64,000 nt of DNA from Paraburkholderia panacisoli. GTDB lineage: Bacteria; Pseudomonadota; Gammaproteobacteria; Burkholderiales; Burkholderiaceae. The notes beneath the pieces were generated by a model. It searched no databases. It was not told the DNA's origin and saw nothing but the letters and a program-made list of their open reading frames with translations. Location of the stretch: contig NZ_VTUZ01000004.1 of assembly GCF_008369935.1 (NCBI RefSeq), positions 62,001-126,000 of the forward strand. Reading direction: 5' to 3'. Position numbers and translations under genes: made by a program. Position 1 is the stretch's first letter. Each line of letters starts with the position of its first letter. This document shows positions 7,659 to 15,521 of this stretch, piece after piece.

Positions 7659-8681
7659 TCAGGCGGTCGGCTCGCTGTTGGCATCGTTGCCGGCGTCGTC
7701 CGCTTTGTCTCCGCCTTCGATTTCTCGCGCCGCGCGCATCAGAATCGCGGCAATGCGGCGCTGTTCGGCGGCCGGCGCGTTGTCACGGCGCAGCAGCGCA
7801 TGCTTCAGCGTGCGGCGCGCTTCGTTCAACTCGGGCAGCCAGCCGCCTTCGCTGATATCGGCCGGCTCCTCGCCGGCGAACGCGCGGCGCACCGAATCCA
7901 TCTTGCGTGCGATGTGACTCAGACGCGCCAGCATCAGTTCGACGCGTTCGCGGTTGGCTGCCAGACGGTCGCGGCCCGCTTGCGCCAGTTCGTAGCGCTT
8001 GCGGTTGCCTTCGAGTTGCACGGTCACGTAGCCCAGCTCTTCCAGATAGGTGAGCGCCGGATAGACCATGCCCGGGCTCGGGCTATAGAAACCGTTCGAG
8101 CGCGTTTCGAGCGCCTTGATCAGCTCGTAGCCGTGGCTCGGCTGGGCGTCGATTATCGACAGCAATAGCAGTTGCAGGTCGTCCGAGCTGAACTTGCGGC
8201 CGCGCGGGAAGCCTTCGCCATCGCCGCCGAAACCGCCCGGGCCGCCGCCGAAACGTCCGCCACGGCCACCGCCGTGCGGGTCGTGATGACGGCCGATCGC
8301 GTGCAGCGCGAAGCGGCCGTGGCCGTGATGCGCTTCACGGCCGTGGTTGCGCGGGTCCGCCTGGAAGTCGCGGCGGCCCAGGCGGCCATGGCGGCCTTCG
8401 CGGGCCGGAGCGTCGCCCTGAAACTCGCGTTGGCCTCGACGGCCCGCTTCATAGCCGGCGAACTCGCGGCGCTCGCCGCGTGGCTGGCCGTTGCCGTGGA
8501 ACCCACGCGAGTCGTCGCGCTCGCCGTGACGACGCTCGAATTTCGCGCGGCCGCGCTCGCCGTGAAACGCCTGACGGCGTGCGAAAGCGTGCCAGAGCGC
8601 ATGGAGCGATGCGCGCTCGTGGTCTGTGTTGAAACCATCGTCCACGCTACGCGGATGGGAAAACCGATATGGGTGACGCAC
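7659..8681 (-). CDS. PadR-family regulator with long His/Arg/Gly-rich N-terminus (NfeR/YqjI-like)
   Basis: 340 residues from GTG at 8681 (GGAG 8 bases upstream). Residues 1-165 are a His-, Arg- and Gly-rich low-complexity arm with many HH/HGR elements. Residues ~168-245 are a PadR winged helix (LLLSIIDAQPSHGYELIKAL, SPSPGMVYPALTYLEELGYV), followed by a helical tail for dimerisation. E. coli YqjI (NfeR) has the same architecture and uses its His-rich arm for nickel/iron sensing, repressing the adjacent ferric reductase gene. The downstream SIP gene fits that role. The arm here is much longer than in E. coli. An array of TCTTAAGA palindromes lies directly upstream. Confidence 0.9.
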   Translation of the reverse strand: MRHPYRFSHPRSVDDGFNTDHERASLHALWHAFARRQAFHGERGRAKFERRHGERDDSRGFHGNGQPRGERREFAGYEAGRRGQREFQGDAPAREGRHGRLGRRDFQADPRNHGREAHHGHGRFALHAIGRHHDPHGGGRGGRFGGGPGGFGGDGEGFPRGRKFSSDDLQLLLLSIIDAQPSHGYELIKALETRSNGFYSPSPGMVYPALTYLEELGYVTVQLEGNRKRYELAQAGRDRLAANRERVELMLARLSHIARKMDSVRRAFAGEEPADISEGGWLPELNEARRTLKHALLRRDNAPAAEQRRIAAILMRAAREIEGGDKADDAGNDANSEPTA

Positions 8682-8700
8682 TCTGGGTACTCCCGTGAAT

Positions 8701-8749
8701 GTCTTAAGATGTATCTTAAGATATATATCTTAAGATAGTTTGTCAAACT
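8701..8749. promoter_or_regulatory. Palindrome array in padR/NmrA divergent region
   Basis: Three TCTTAAGA palindromes at 8702-8709, 8714-8721 and 8728-8735 (the last two extended to ATCTTAAGAT) are followed by AGTTTG-T-CAAACT at 8737-8749. The block lies 20-70 bp upstream of the padR start, where a PadR protein would autoregulate. It also lies within reach of the divergent promoter at 8895. Confidence 0.7.
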
Positions 8750-8894
8750 ACTTTTGCGAACGTACATCGCAACTAACCGTCTTAAAATGCCATTTAGTCA
8801 TTAAACAAATGACATTCATGCTCTCGTGAAATTGAGTGGAAACGTCGAGAATGCCTTCCAACGCGGCATTCGCCGTTATCGCGGAGAGCAGATC

Positions 8895-9764
8895 ATGTTT
8901 GCAATTACCGGTGTGACGGGGCAGGTGGGCGGCGCCGCGGCTCGCGCGTTACTCGATGCGGGGCATGCGGTGCACGCCGTGCTGCGCGACGAAAGCAAGG
9001 CCGCGCCTTGGGCCGCGCGTGGCGCGGAGGTGGCGATCGCATCGTTCGACGACGCCGACGCGCTCGCCGCCGCGTTTGGCGGCGCAGAAGGCGTGTTCGT
9101 GATGGTCCCGCCGAACTTCGCGCCGCAGCCGGGCTATCCGAATGCGCAGGCGACGGCGGCCGTGCTGAAGGAGGCGTTGACGAAAGCGAGGCCGCAGCGG
9201 GTGGTGGCGTTATCGTCAGTTGGCGGGCAGCGGGAGTCGGGGCTCGGTCTCATCACGCAGGTGCATATTCTCGAAGCCGCGCTCGCGGATCTGCCGATTC
9301 CGACCGCATTTCTGCGGCCCGCGTGGTTCATGGAGAACTCGCTGTGGGACATCGCGCCCGCTCGCGAAACCGGCGTGATGCCGAGCTTTCTGCAACCGCT
9401 CGAGCGCGCGTATCCGATGGTCGCGACCGCGGATATCGGCCGCGTGGTCGCGGATACGCTCGTGCAAGCGTGGCAGGGGCGTCGCGTGATCGAGATCGAA
9501 GGTCCGCAGCGTTATACGCAGCATGAGATTGCAGCGTTGCTCGGCGGTGTGCTCGGGCGTCGGGTGAAGGCTCAGGCGGTGCCGCGAGAGCAGTGGGAAG
9601 CGCTGTTCCAGGCGCAGGGCACCGCGTGGCCGGCGCCGCGCATCGAAATGATCGACGGCTTCAATTCGGGGTGGATCGATTTTGAACGCGCAGACAACGA
9701 GCGCGTGATCGGCGCGACCGCTTATCAGAGTGTGCTGGCGGAGTTGGCCGCGCGCGCGGGATGA
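8895..9764 (+). CDS. NmrA-like NAD(P)-binding protein / SDR-type epimerase
   Basis: A 289-residue Rossmann protein. The dinucleotide-binding loop is at the very N-terminus (FAITGVTGQVGGAAARALL), so I start at ATG 8895 (GGAGAG upstream) instead of an in-frame start at 8826 that would add 23 residues before the first beta strand. Further family features are VFVMVPPNF, VVALSSVGGQRESGLGLI and FLRPAWFMEN, as in the NmrA/QOR2-type atypical SDR group. Members act as redox sensors or NAD(P)H-dependent reductases; the substrate is unknown. It is divergent from padR and may share its operator region. Confidence 0.88.
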   Translation: MFAITGVTGQVGGAAARALLDAGHAVHAVLRDESKAAPWAARGAEVAIASFDDADALAAAFGGAEGVFVMVPPNFAPQPGYPNAQATAAVLKEALTKARPQRVVALSSVGGQRESGLGLITQVHILEAALADLPIPTAFLRPAWFMENSLWDIAPARETGVMPSFLQPLERAYPMVATADIGRVVADTLVQAWQGRRVIEIEGPQRYTQHEIAALLGGVLGRRVKAQAVPREQWEALFQAQGTAWPAPRIEMIDGFNSGWIDFERADNERVIGATAYQSVLAELAARAG

Positions 9765-10068
9765 ACGAAGGGCGGTGGTGCGGCGGGCGAGGGCGGCCTT
9801 TGCCGACACTCGGGCATTGTTGCGATACCTGCGCAAATCGGGCTTTAATGCGATCTGCAGTCCCGTTGAAGTTGAAAGCCGCGCGCAGGGGATGGCGGGC
9901 TCGCCCGAAGCGACCACGCGCAGGGTCCTCGACGGAGCCGAACGAACGAGGCAGGTGTGCTGTTCGCGATTTTTTTGAGGCCTCCTGTCCGTCAGCATGC
10001 GGACCGCGCGTCATTGTGATGGCGGCCCGATGTAATTCACCCGCCTCAACCCCATGACGGAGGCTCAT
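9765..10068. other. Intergenic region upstream of DGPF gene
   Basis: No gene recognised in 304 bp. It should hold the promoter of the DGPF/sigma-factor pair; I could not identify a convincing ECF42-type promoter. A GGAGG ribosome binding site ends it at 10059-10063. Confidence 0.4.
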
Positions 10069-10080
10069 ATGTAATACCTG

Positions 10081-10440
10081 TTGATGATCTATTCAGAAGA
10101 AAACGCCTGGAACCGGATGAGCGACAGCGAGCGGCAGCAAGGAGTCGCCGCGTATCAGGCGTACACCGAATCGTTGCAAAAAGCGCAGGTTCTGGTGGGC
10201 GCCAACCGGCTGCAGCACACGAACACGGCTACCACGGTGCGGCTCGTCGACGGCAAGCCGCAGGTACTTGATGGACCGTTTTCCGATTCGAAGGAGCAAC
10301 TCGCCGGCTACTACCTGATCGACGTGCCCAACCTGGACGCGGCGATTGCGTGGGCGTCACGTTGCCCCGGCGCGGCGCACGGCCTCATGGAAGTGCGCCC
10401 GGTCTGGACTGCCCCGTACGATGCGCCATCTGCTGCATGA
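10081..10440 (+). CDS. DGPF/YCII-domain protein with damaged native start
   Basis: A ~119-residue YCII-related (DGPF) protein; the name motif is visible as VLDGPFSDSKEQLAGYYLID. The family usually begins M-x-Y-L-L-M-I-Y. Here the frame behind the strong GGAGG site reads ATG TAA TAC CTG TTG ATG ATC TAT (10069-10092), so codon 2 is a stop. One base change from CAA or AAA would explain it. Translation may restart at TTG 10081 or ATG 10084. The gene overlaps the sigma-factor gene by ATGA, the usual ECF42 arrangement. Its role is unknown in the family; it may be an enzyme-like partner controlled by the sigma factor. Confidence 0.85.
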   Translation: MMIYSEENAWNRMSDSERQQGVAAYQAYTESLQKAQVLVGANRLQHTNTATTVRLVDGKPQVLDGPFSDSKEQLAGYYLIDVPNLDAAIAWASRCPGAAHGLMEVRPVWTAPYDAPSAA

Positions 10441-11705
10441 GTCCGTACGGCTGCGGCGGTGACGCTGACGGCGCCGCGCGTTCGATTGCCGAGACGGTCG
10501 CCCGTCGCAGCTACGGCAAGCTCGTCGCGCTGCTGGCGATGCGCACGCGCGACGTCGCGGCAGCCGAGGACGCGCTGGCCGACGCGTTTGCGGCCGCGCT
10601 CGCGGACTGGCCGGAGCGTGGCTGCCCCGCGAATCCCGAAGCCTGGCTGATGACGGTCGCACGCCGCCGGGCGATCGACGGCGCGCGCCATCGCCGCGTC
10701 GGCGACGAAGTGACAAACCAGCTCACGATCCTCGCCGACGAGATCGACGAGCGTGAAACCGGCGCATTGCCCGACAGGCGGCTTGCGCTGCTGTTCGCGT
10801 GCACGCACCCTGCGCTCGAGGCGGCGATTCGCACGCCGCTGATGCTGCAGGTGGTGCTGGGGCTCGAAGCGAAGACGATTGCCTCCGCGTTCCTGATGTC
10901 GCCCGCCGCGATGAGCAAGCGCCTCGTGCGAGCGAAGAACAAGATCCGCGAAGCGGGCATTCCGTTCAGCGTGCCCGAGCGCGAGGAGTTGCCCGGCCGG
11001 CTCGCGGCGGTGCTGGAAGCGGCCTATGCGGTGTACGCGGAAGGGTGGACCGACCCGGTCGGCGGCGATACCGGGAGACGCGATCTCACCGGTGAGGCAC
11101 TTTTTCTTGCACAACTGCTCGTCGAACTGCTGCCCGAGGAGCCAGAGGCGCTTGGTCTGCTCGCGCTGATGCTGTATGCGCAGGCGCGTTGCGACGCGCG
11201 CCGCGATGCGGCCGGCGACTATGTGCCGCTGTCGGCTCAGGATCCGGCGACATGGAACGCGCCGATGATCGACGCCGCCGACGCACTGCTGCGGCGCGCG
11301 AACGCTTTCAACACAATCGGACGCTTTCAGCTCGAGGCCGCGCTGCAGTCGGCGCACGTGCACCGTTGCCGCACGCACCGCCCGAACTGGGACGAGATCG
11401 TACAGCTCTATGATGCGCTGCTCGCGATTGCCGCGTCGCCGGTGGTCGCGGTGAACCGCGCTCTCGCGCTGGCGGAACGGGACGGTCCGCAGGCGGCGCT
11501 CGACGCGCTCGAGCCGTATGCGGACGATCCGCGGCTGGCCGACTACCAGCCGTACTGGGCCGCGCGCGCCGATGTGCTCGCGCGTGCCGGCGCGACGGCC
11601 GAAGCGCTCGGCGCGTACGATCTCGCGATCGGACTCGAGCGCGATCCGGCGGTGCGCCGGTTCCTGCAGCGCAAGCGCATGGAGCTGTCATCCGCGAGGA
11701 ATTAG
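10437..11705 (+). CDS. ECF42-type RNA polymerase sigma factor with C-terminal TPR-like extension
   Basis: 422 residues starting at ATG 10437, whose ATGA overlaps the stop of the DGPF gene, so translation is coupled. The N-terminal ~170 residues hold sigma region 2 (AAEDALADAFAAALADWPER, ANPEAWLMTVARRRAIDGAR) and region 4 (VVLGLEAKTIASAFLMSPAA, then MSKRLVRAKNKIREAGI). The long C-terminal part (about residues 180-420) is helical with repeated LxxAxx patterns and AVNRALALAERDGPQAALDA, matching the conserved extension of ECF42 factors, which are known to be co-encoded with DGPF proteins. No anti-sigma factor is adjacent. A longer upstream frame exists but the overlap start is preferred. Confidence 0.92.
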   Translation: MSPYGCGGDADGAARSIAETVARRSYGKLVALLAMRTRDVAAAEDALADAFAAALADWPERGCPANPEAWLMTVARRRAIDGARHRRVGDEVTNQLTILADEIDERETGALPDRRLALLFACTHPALEAAIRTPLMLQVVLGLEAKTIASAFLMSPAAMSKRLVRAKNKIREAGIPFSVPEREELPGRLAAVLEAAYAVYAEGWTDPVGGDTGRRDLTGEALFLAQLLVELLPEEPEALGLLALMLYAQARCDARRDAAGDYVPLSAQDPATWNAPMIDAADALLRRANAFNTIGRFQLEAALQSAHVHRCRTHRPNWDEIVQLYDALLAIAASPVVAVNRALALAERDGPQAALDALEPYADDPRLADYQPYWAARADVLARAGATAEALGAYDLAIGLERDPAVRRFLQRKRMELSSARN

Positions 11706-11760
11706 ATTGGCGCCTTGCATTTGCCACAGGAGGTTGCAAGCGGCGCGCTAAAGCAACTTA

Positions 11761-11841
11761 GAACCGGAGCCGCGCCGGGACGAGCTGGAGAAAATCGCGG
11801 AAGGGATTACGGCGTCGATCAAACGCCGGCTGGTTGGATAA
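11761..11841 (+). other. Orphan coding-like fragment
   Basis: A 26-codon stretch (about EPRRDELEKIAEGITASIKR) ends in TAA at 11839. It is amphipathic and coding-like but has no start codon, ribosome binding site or upstream continuation. It looks like the tail of a lost gene. No family recognised. Confidence 0.3.
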
Positions 11842-11895
11842 GCGCCAGGGAAAAAAGCCGCGTTATCGGGAAGCGGGAGCCCTACTCGACGTGAT

Positions 11896-11920
11896 AACCG
11901 GCAGCAAGCCGCTGCCGGTT
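11896..11920. terminator. Bidirectional hairpin between convergent genes
   Basis: Perfect 10-bp stem AACCGGCAGC/GCTGCCGGTT with a 5-base loop, between the sigma-factor gene (plus) and the Tim44-like gene (minus). T tracts are short on both sides. Confidence 0.65.
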
Positions 11921-11934
11921 TCAACTACGCTCCT

Positions 11935-12900
11935 TTAACGGTCCATTTGCTGGATGCCCGCAAGTCGCCACGCCCGGTCGCCGTGTGCGCTCCTGACTAA
12001 GTGCCAGATCTCCTGGAACGGCTGAGCGGTCTGTGCGTCGTCTTCCCGCATTTGACCGTAAAAGCGAACGCTGACCAGGGCTTCATCCGCATTGCTTTCC
12101 GCGCCCAGCACCTCGGCATCGAGCTGCGTGACTTCCGTAACGCTCGGCTGGCCGCCCCGGGCTTCCAGATCCTGCTTGATTCGGGCGAACATCTCTGGCG
12201 TCGTCAACTCGAACAGGTCACCCTGCTCGTTCCGATCCCACGCGCCTTGAAGACGGATGAACATGGTCTTTGCCGATGCGAGAAACACGCCCTGGTGTGG
12301 CCCGAGCGGAAGATCCGGCACCTTCACCGCGTCGGCCGCGCCGGTTGAATCCATCGCTGCGTGCGGCCAGTTCCGGAGATTCGCTTCAGGCTGCGCTTGC
12401 CCGATCTGATTCAGAAATGGTGAGCCGTTCGTATGCTGCCGGTTCGCGGCCCCGTGTCCATAAGCGAGATCCGGACGACGCCGGTTGGCGATAAAGCGGA
12501 ACAGCATCACCCCGGCCAAAATCACCAGTCCGATGAGCAGCGCATTCGACAGCATTTGCGCCAGCCCTTCAGCCAGGCCAAACGACGACAGCAACGCCGC
12601 AATGCCCAGGCCAGCGGCGAGGCCGGCGAGCGGGCCCATCCAGCGGTTACCCGCCGCGGCAGCAGGCGGCTGCGCGGCCTGCTGCGCCGGTTGAGCCTGC
12701 TGGCTTCGTTGCCCTTGCCCGGATGGCGACGCCGCTTGCGACTGGCGCCCGATACTTTGACTGCCGCCCACCCGCTTCGCTTCTACATCGTTCGACGCCA
12801 CGGCGCCGAGGGCAAGCAGTCCCGCCAGACCGAGCGCCGCCGTCCCGCGCATAACCGCACCGGCAGCACGCCGAAGTTGATTGACGAATTGCGTGAACAT
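11935..12900 (-). CDS. Tim44-like domain membrane protein
   Basis: 321 residues. An N-terminal hydrophobic signal/anchor (about 16-36) is followed by a Gln/Ser/Ala/Pro-rich linker (45-85), two close membrane segments (about 88-112 and 118-135, including NALLIGLVILAGVMLFRFIA), and a C-terminal Tim44-like fold (about 190-318) with FIRLQGAWDRNEQGDLFELT and EIWHLVRSAHGDRAWRLAGI. Bacterial Tim44-like proteins are inner-membrane proteins of unclear role; related domains occur in ribosomal protein bL45m. The start at 12900 has AGAGG upstream. A LysR-type dyad sits 69-83 bp upstream of the start. Confidence 0.9.
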   Translation of the reverse strand: MFTQFVNQLRRAAGAVMRGTAALGLAGLLALGAVASNDVEAKRVGGSQSIGRQSQAASPSGQGQRSQQAQPAQQAAQPPAAAAGNRWMGPLAGLAAGLGIAALLSSFGLAEGLAQMLSNALLIGLVILAGVMLFRFIANRRRPDLAYGHGAANRQHTNGSPFLNQIGQAQPEANLRNWPHAAMDSTGAADAVKVPDLPLGPHQGVFLASAKTMFIRLQGAWDRNEQGDLFELTTPEMFARIKQDLEARGGQPSVTEVTQLDAEVLGAESNADEALVSVRFYGQMREDDAQTAQPFQEIWHLVRSAHGDRAWRLAGIQQMDR

Positions 12901-12968
12901 AAAAGTGCCTCTTTTGATGAGTCAAGGGGGCTGCTCGCATCGCGCTCTTCATCGTCGCGCAAAAAAAC

Positions 12969-12983
12969 ATTACGAACAGTAAT
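12969..12983. promoter_or_regulatory. LysR-type box ATTAC-N5-GTAAT upstream of Tim44-like gene
   Basis: Dyad ATTAC-GAACA-GTAAT contains the T-N11-A spacing typical of LysR-regulator sites. It lies between the CBS gene stop and the Tim44-like start, and the same pattern recurs at 14786-14800 on the other side of the LysR gene. Confidence 0.55.
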
Positions 12984-12984
12984 A

Positions 12985-13479
12985 TTATTGGGCCGTCATA
13001 CTTACAGCCGATTGCGGCTGCAATCCACTATGGGTGACCTCAAAACTGGTGCCGTGGATGTAGTGCTCCAAGTGCCGGATCGTGTGTTCCTGCTCGGAAA
13101 TCAGGTTCTTGATCAGGTCGCCGATCGACACCATTCCGATCACCTGCCCTGCCGTAATCACGGGTAGATAACGTATCCGGTGCTCAGTCATGAGCGCCAT
13201 GCATTCGTCGGTTGTTTGCTGCGGGCTGACGCAACGCACCGCCGTCGACATGATGTCGCGCACCGGCGTATCCCTTGATGAACGCTCCATCAGAACGATC
13301 TTCCGCGCGTAATCACGCTCTGTGACGATGCCGGCCACGCGCCCTTCGTGTGCAACGATGAGCGCTCCCACGTGCCTGTAAGCCATGATCGCGATCGCGT
13401 CGTAAACCGACGCGGATGCCTGCGTGGACCACACTGTCTGGGAAACTTTTGAACGAAGGAATTGCGCAACCGATGCCAT
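12985..13479 (-). CDS. CBS-domain pair protein
   Basis: 164 residues made almost entirely of two CBS motifs: about 8-62 (VYDAIAIMAYRHVGALIVAH, IVTERDYARKIVL) and 70-128 (VRDIMSTAVRCVSPQQTTDE, IRYLPVITAGQVIGMVSIGD). CBS pairs bind adenosine nucleotides and usually act as energy or redox sensors. As a free-standing pair it may regulate another protein; the two universal stress proteins in this block also have ATP-binding motifs, fitting a stress module. The start at 13479 has GAGG a few bases upstream. It is divergent from the NhaR-like regulator, with 147 AT-rich bases between them. Confidence 0.93.
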   Translation of the reverse strand: MASVAQFLRSKVSQTVWSTQASASVYDAIAIMAYRHVGALIVAHEGRVAGIVTERDYARKIVLMERSSRDTPVRDIMSTAVRCVSPQQTTDECMALMTEHRIRYLPVITAGQVIGMVSIGDLIKNLISEQEHTIRHLEHYIHGTSFEVTHSGLQPQSAVSMTAQ

Positions 13480-13626
13480 ATGTCACCTCTGTCAGTTGTC
13501 GTTAGCCGCTCGCTGGCGCCCAAGTACGAGGCTTAAATCTAACCGAACCCGAGAGAACATAAAATTCGTATTTTTGTTGTCAATGTTTCGAGAAAATCGT
13601 AGCTTTGATTGATCGACGGAGGGGAC

Positions 13627-14523
13627 GTGAACTTCAAGCACCTGCATTACTTCTGGATTGCGGCGCACGCGGGAGGGATCGTCCGCGCTGGCGAGCAGTT
13701 GCATATTTCGCCCCAAACGCTCAGCGGCCAGATCAAACTGCTCGAAGAAGCGCTGGATAAAAAGCTGTTCAGGAAGAGCGGGCGCACGATCGAGCTTACA
13801 GATGCGGGCCGACTGGTGCTCGACTACGCGGACGAAATATTCTCGCTGGGCTCGGAACTGGAGAGCGCGGTGCGACGCGAGAACGAATCCGGCGCGCAAA
13901 CGCGGTTTCGCGTCGGGATCGCGGATTCGGTACCGAAAGCAATCGCCTACCGGCTGCTGGAACCAGCGCTGAACGCTTCCGTGTCGCTGCGTATGATCTG
14001 TCACGAAGGCAAGCTGCATGCGCTGCTCGCGCAACTGGCCTTGCACCGCCTTGACCTGATCATTGCGGATGCACCCATTCCCGCCGACGTCAACATCAAG
14101 GCGTTCAATCACCGGCTCGGCCGTTCGACGCTAAGCTGCTTCGGTGCGGAGGCGCTGGTCCAGAGCGGCAGGAAACGCTTCCCGTTGTCGCTCGGTCAGT
14201 TGCCGGTGTTGTTGCCCGGCACGGAATCCGCAGTGCGCCGCAAGCTGGATCACTGGCTGGCGTCGCATGCAATTTCGCCGCGTATCATCGGCGAGTTCGA
14301 CGACGGAGCGATGACCATGGCGTTCGGCCGTGAAGGCCGCGGTTTGCTGTTCGCACCAACAGTGCTGGAGAGCCAGTTACAGGCAGAACACAAACTGACG
14401 GTGGTCGGGCAGATCAACACCATCGTCGAAGAGTTCTTTGCGATCTCGATCGAGCGCCACATCAGTCATCCGGCTATCGCGATGATCATGGACGCGGCGC
14501 GCAGTGAATTGTTCAATGGCTAG
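13627..14523 (+). CDS. nhaR: LysR-family regulator, NhaR-like
   Basis: 298 residues from GTG 13627, chosen because NhaR proteins begin NFKHLHYFW and GGAGG is directly upstream. The N-terminal winged helix (residues 1-60) has GGIVRAGEQLHISPQTLSGQ and IKLLEEALDKKLFRK, followed by the LysR effector domain with VGIADSVPKAIAYRLLEPAL. E. coli NhaR activates the Na+/H+ antiporter gene in response to sodium, but no nhaA is present here, so the targets probably differ. An AAAAT-TCGT-ATTTT dyad (13561-13574) lies in its promoter region. ATTAC-N5-GTAAT boxes flank it at 12969 and 14786. Confidence 0.9.
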   Translation: MNFKHLHYFWIAAHAGGIVRAGEQLHISPQTLSGQIKLLEEALDKKLFRKSGRTIELTDAGRLVLDYADEIFSLGSELESAVRRENESGAQTRFRVGIADSVPKAIAYRLLEPALNASVSLRMICHEGKLHALLAQLALHRLDLIIADAPIPADVNIKAFNHRLGRSTLSCFGAEALVQSGRKRFPLSLGQLPVLLPGTESAVRRKLDHWLASHAISPRIIGEFDDGAMTMAFGREGRGLLFAPTVLESQLQAEHKLTVVGQINTIVEEFFAISIERHISHPAIAMIMDAARSELFNG

Positions 14524-14942
14524 ACGGCCCGGCTTCTTCTGTAGACAGCGCGCTATCTTCGAGCATTCACAAGTGGTTGCTGCTCCGCGCGACCGGTACG
14601 TTCTGTGCAACGCCGTATGCAAACGATGGCGGCCGGCGTGTCGATTGGTGTCCTGGCAGAGTTGAACCGCGCTTCAGCGCCCGACGTCAGCAACGCAATG
14701 CCGATGGCCGCCGCCTCTGCGGCGCGAAATACACGACGGCTCACTGGGTTAACTCACCGGACATCCTATTAAAGAAAAGAGTAATATTACAAAGTGTAAT
14801 ATATGTCGCGGTGAGCTACGAGTGAAACGTCGTCAAGGATAGCCACGGCGAGCAACAGTGGCTATCTGGCTGTCTTCCCTCGGGGGCGAGCCCAAGTGAA
14901 CGGTTGTCATGACGTCTCCAACCAGTTTCATGTGAGGTTGCA
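14524..14942. other. Intergenic region with LysR-type dyad
   Basis: No convincing gene in 419 bp. A 63-codon minus-strand frame (14553-14744) has a signal-like start but no recognisable family. The AT-rich segment around 14766-14810 probably holds the promoter of the downstream universal stress gene. Confidence 0.4.
14784..14802. promoter_or_regulatory. LysR-type box upstream of universal stress gene
   Basis: Perfect 7-bp inverted repeat ATATTAC-AAAGT-GTAATAT. Its core ATTAC-N5-GTAAT equals the dyad at 12969-12983 and has T-N11-A spacing. It lies about 140 bp before the UspA-like start at 14943. Confidence 0.6.
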
Positions 14943-15365
14943 ATGAAGATACTATTGCCGGTCGACGGAAGCGACTTCACCAAGCGGGCGCTCGATTTCA
15001 TCGCAAGCCATGGCACGCTATTCGGCCCAGGCCATACCTACATGACGCTCACCGTTGTTACCCAAATTCCTGCCCACGCCCGTGGATTTTTGGAACGTGA
15101 CGTCGTCGAGGCGTATTACCGAGAGGAAGCGGAAAATGTGCTTGCACCCGTGCGCGAGTTCGCAAGCCGGCATTCACTCTCGATGACGACGCACCATGTC
15201 ATCGGTCACGCTGCGGAATGCGTCGCTGCATTCGCCAAGGCGCAGCAACCGGACCTCATCATAGTGGGATCACATGGCCACTCGGCGATTGCCAACCTCG
15301 TCCTTGGATCCGTGGCAGCGGGCATATTGGCGCGCTGCGCTATCCCGACTCTCATCGTTCGCTAG
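14943..15365 (+). CDS. Universal stress protein (UspA family)
   Basis: 140 residues, a single Usp domain. It begins MKILLPVDGSDFTKRALDFI and ends with the ATP-binding motif G-x2-G-x9-G-S seen in GSHGHSAIANLVLGS, so nucleotide binding is likely. Role: a cytosolic stress-survival protein. The start at 14943 has GAGG 5 bases upstream. Together with the CBS protein and the second Usp (19326) it forms a stress-response neighbourhood. A LysR-type dyad upstream suggests control by the NhaR-like regulator. Confidence 0.95.
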   Translation: MKILLPVDGSDFTKRALDFIASHGTLFGPGHTYMTLTVVTQIPAHARGFLERDVVEAYYREEAENVLAPVREFASRHSLSMTTHHVIGHAAECVAAFAKAQQPDLIIVGSHGHSAIANLVLGSVAAGILARCAIPTLIVR

Positions 15366-15521
15366 TTCAAGAATCGCTACAAAGACGGCCCGATAAACAC
15401 GCAGCGCTGCCGACTCTTTGGTTTCGCTCGCAACCGGCCATTCGTTGAGCACGGGACTCGATCGGATGCGGATAACCGCTCCGGCCGGGATGAGAACGCA
15501 ATGGGCGAAGCGGGCGCCCTA

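Noticed and set aside
6519..8168. Plus-strand frame of about 550 codons opposite the siderophore-reductase and PadR genes
   Set aside because: Antisense to two genes with solid motifs and Arg/Val/Gly-biased; a shadow.
9960..10056. ECF42-type promoter before the DGPF gene
   Set aside because: TGTCCG near 9988 resembles the expected -35 motif, but no matching -10 element at proper spacing could be found by eye.
14553..14744. 63-codon minus-strand frame with signal-peptide-like start
   Set aside because: A weak GGTGAG site and hydrophobic start were suggestive, but composition is Arg-rich and no family or neighbour supports it.
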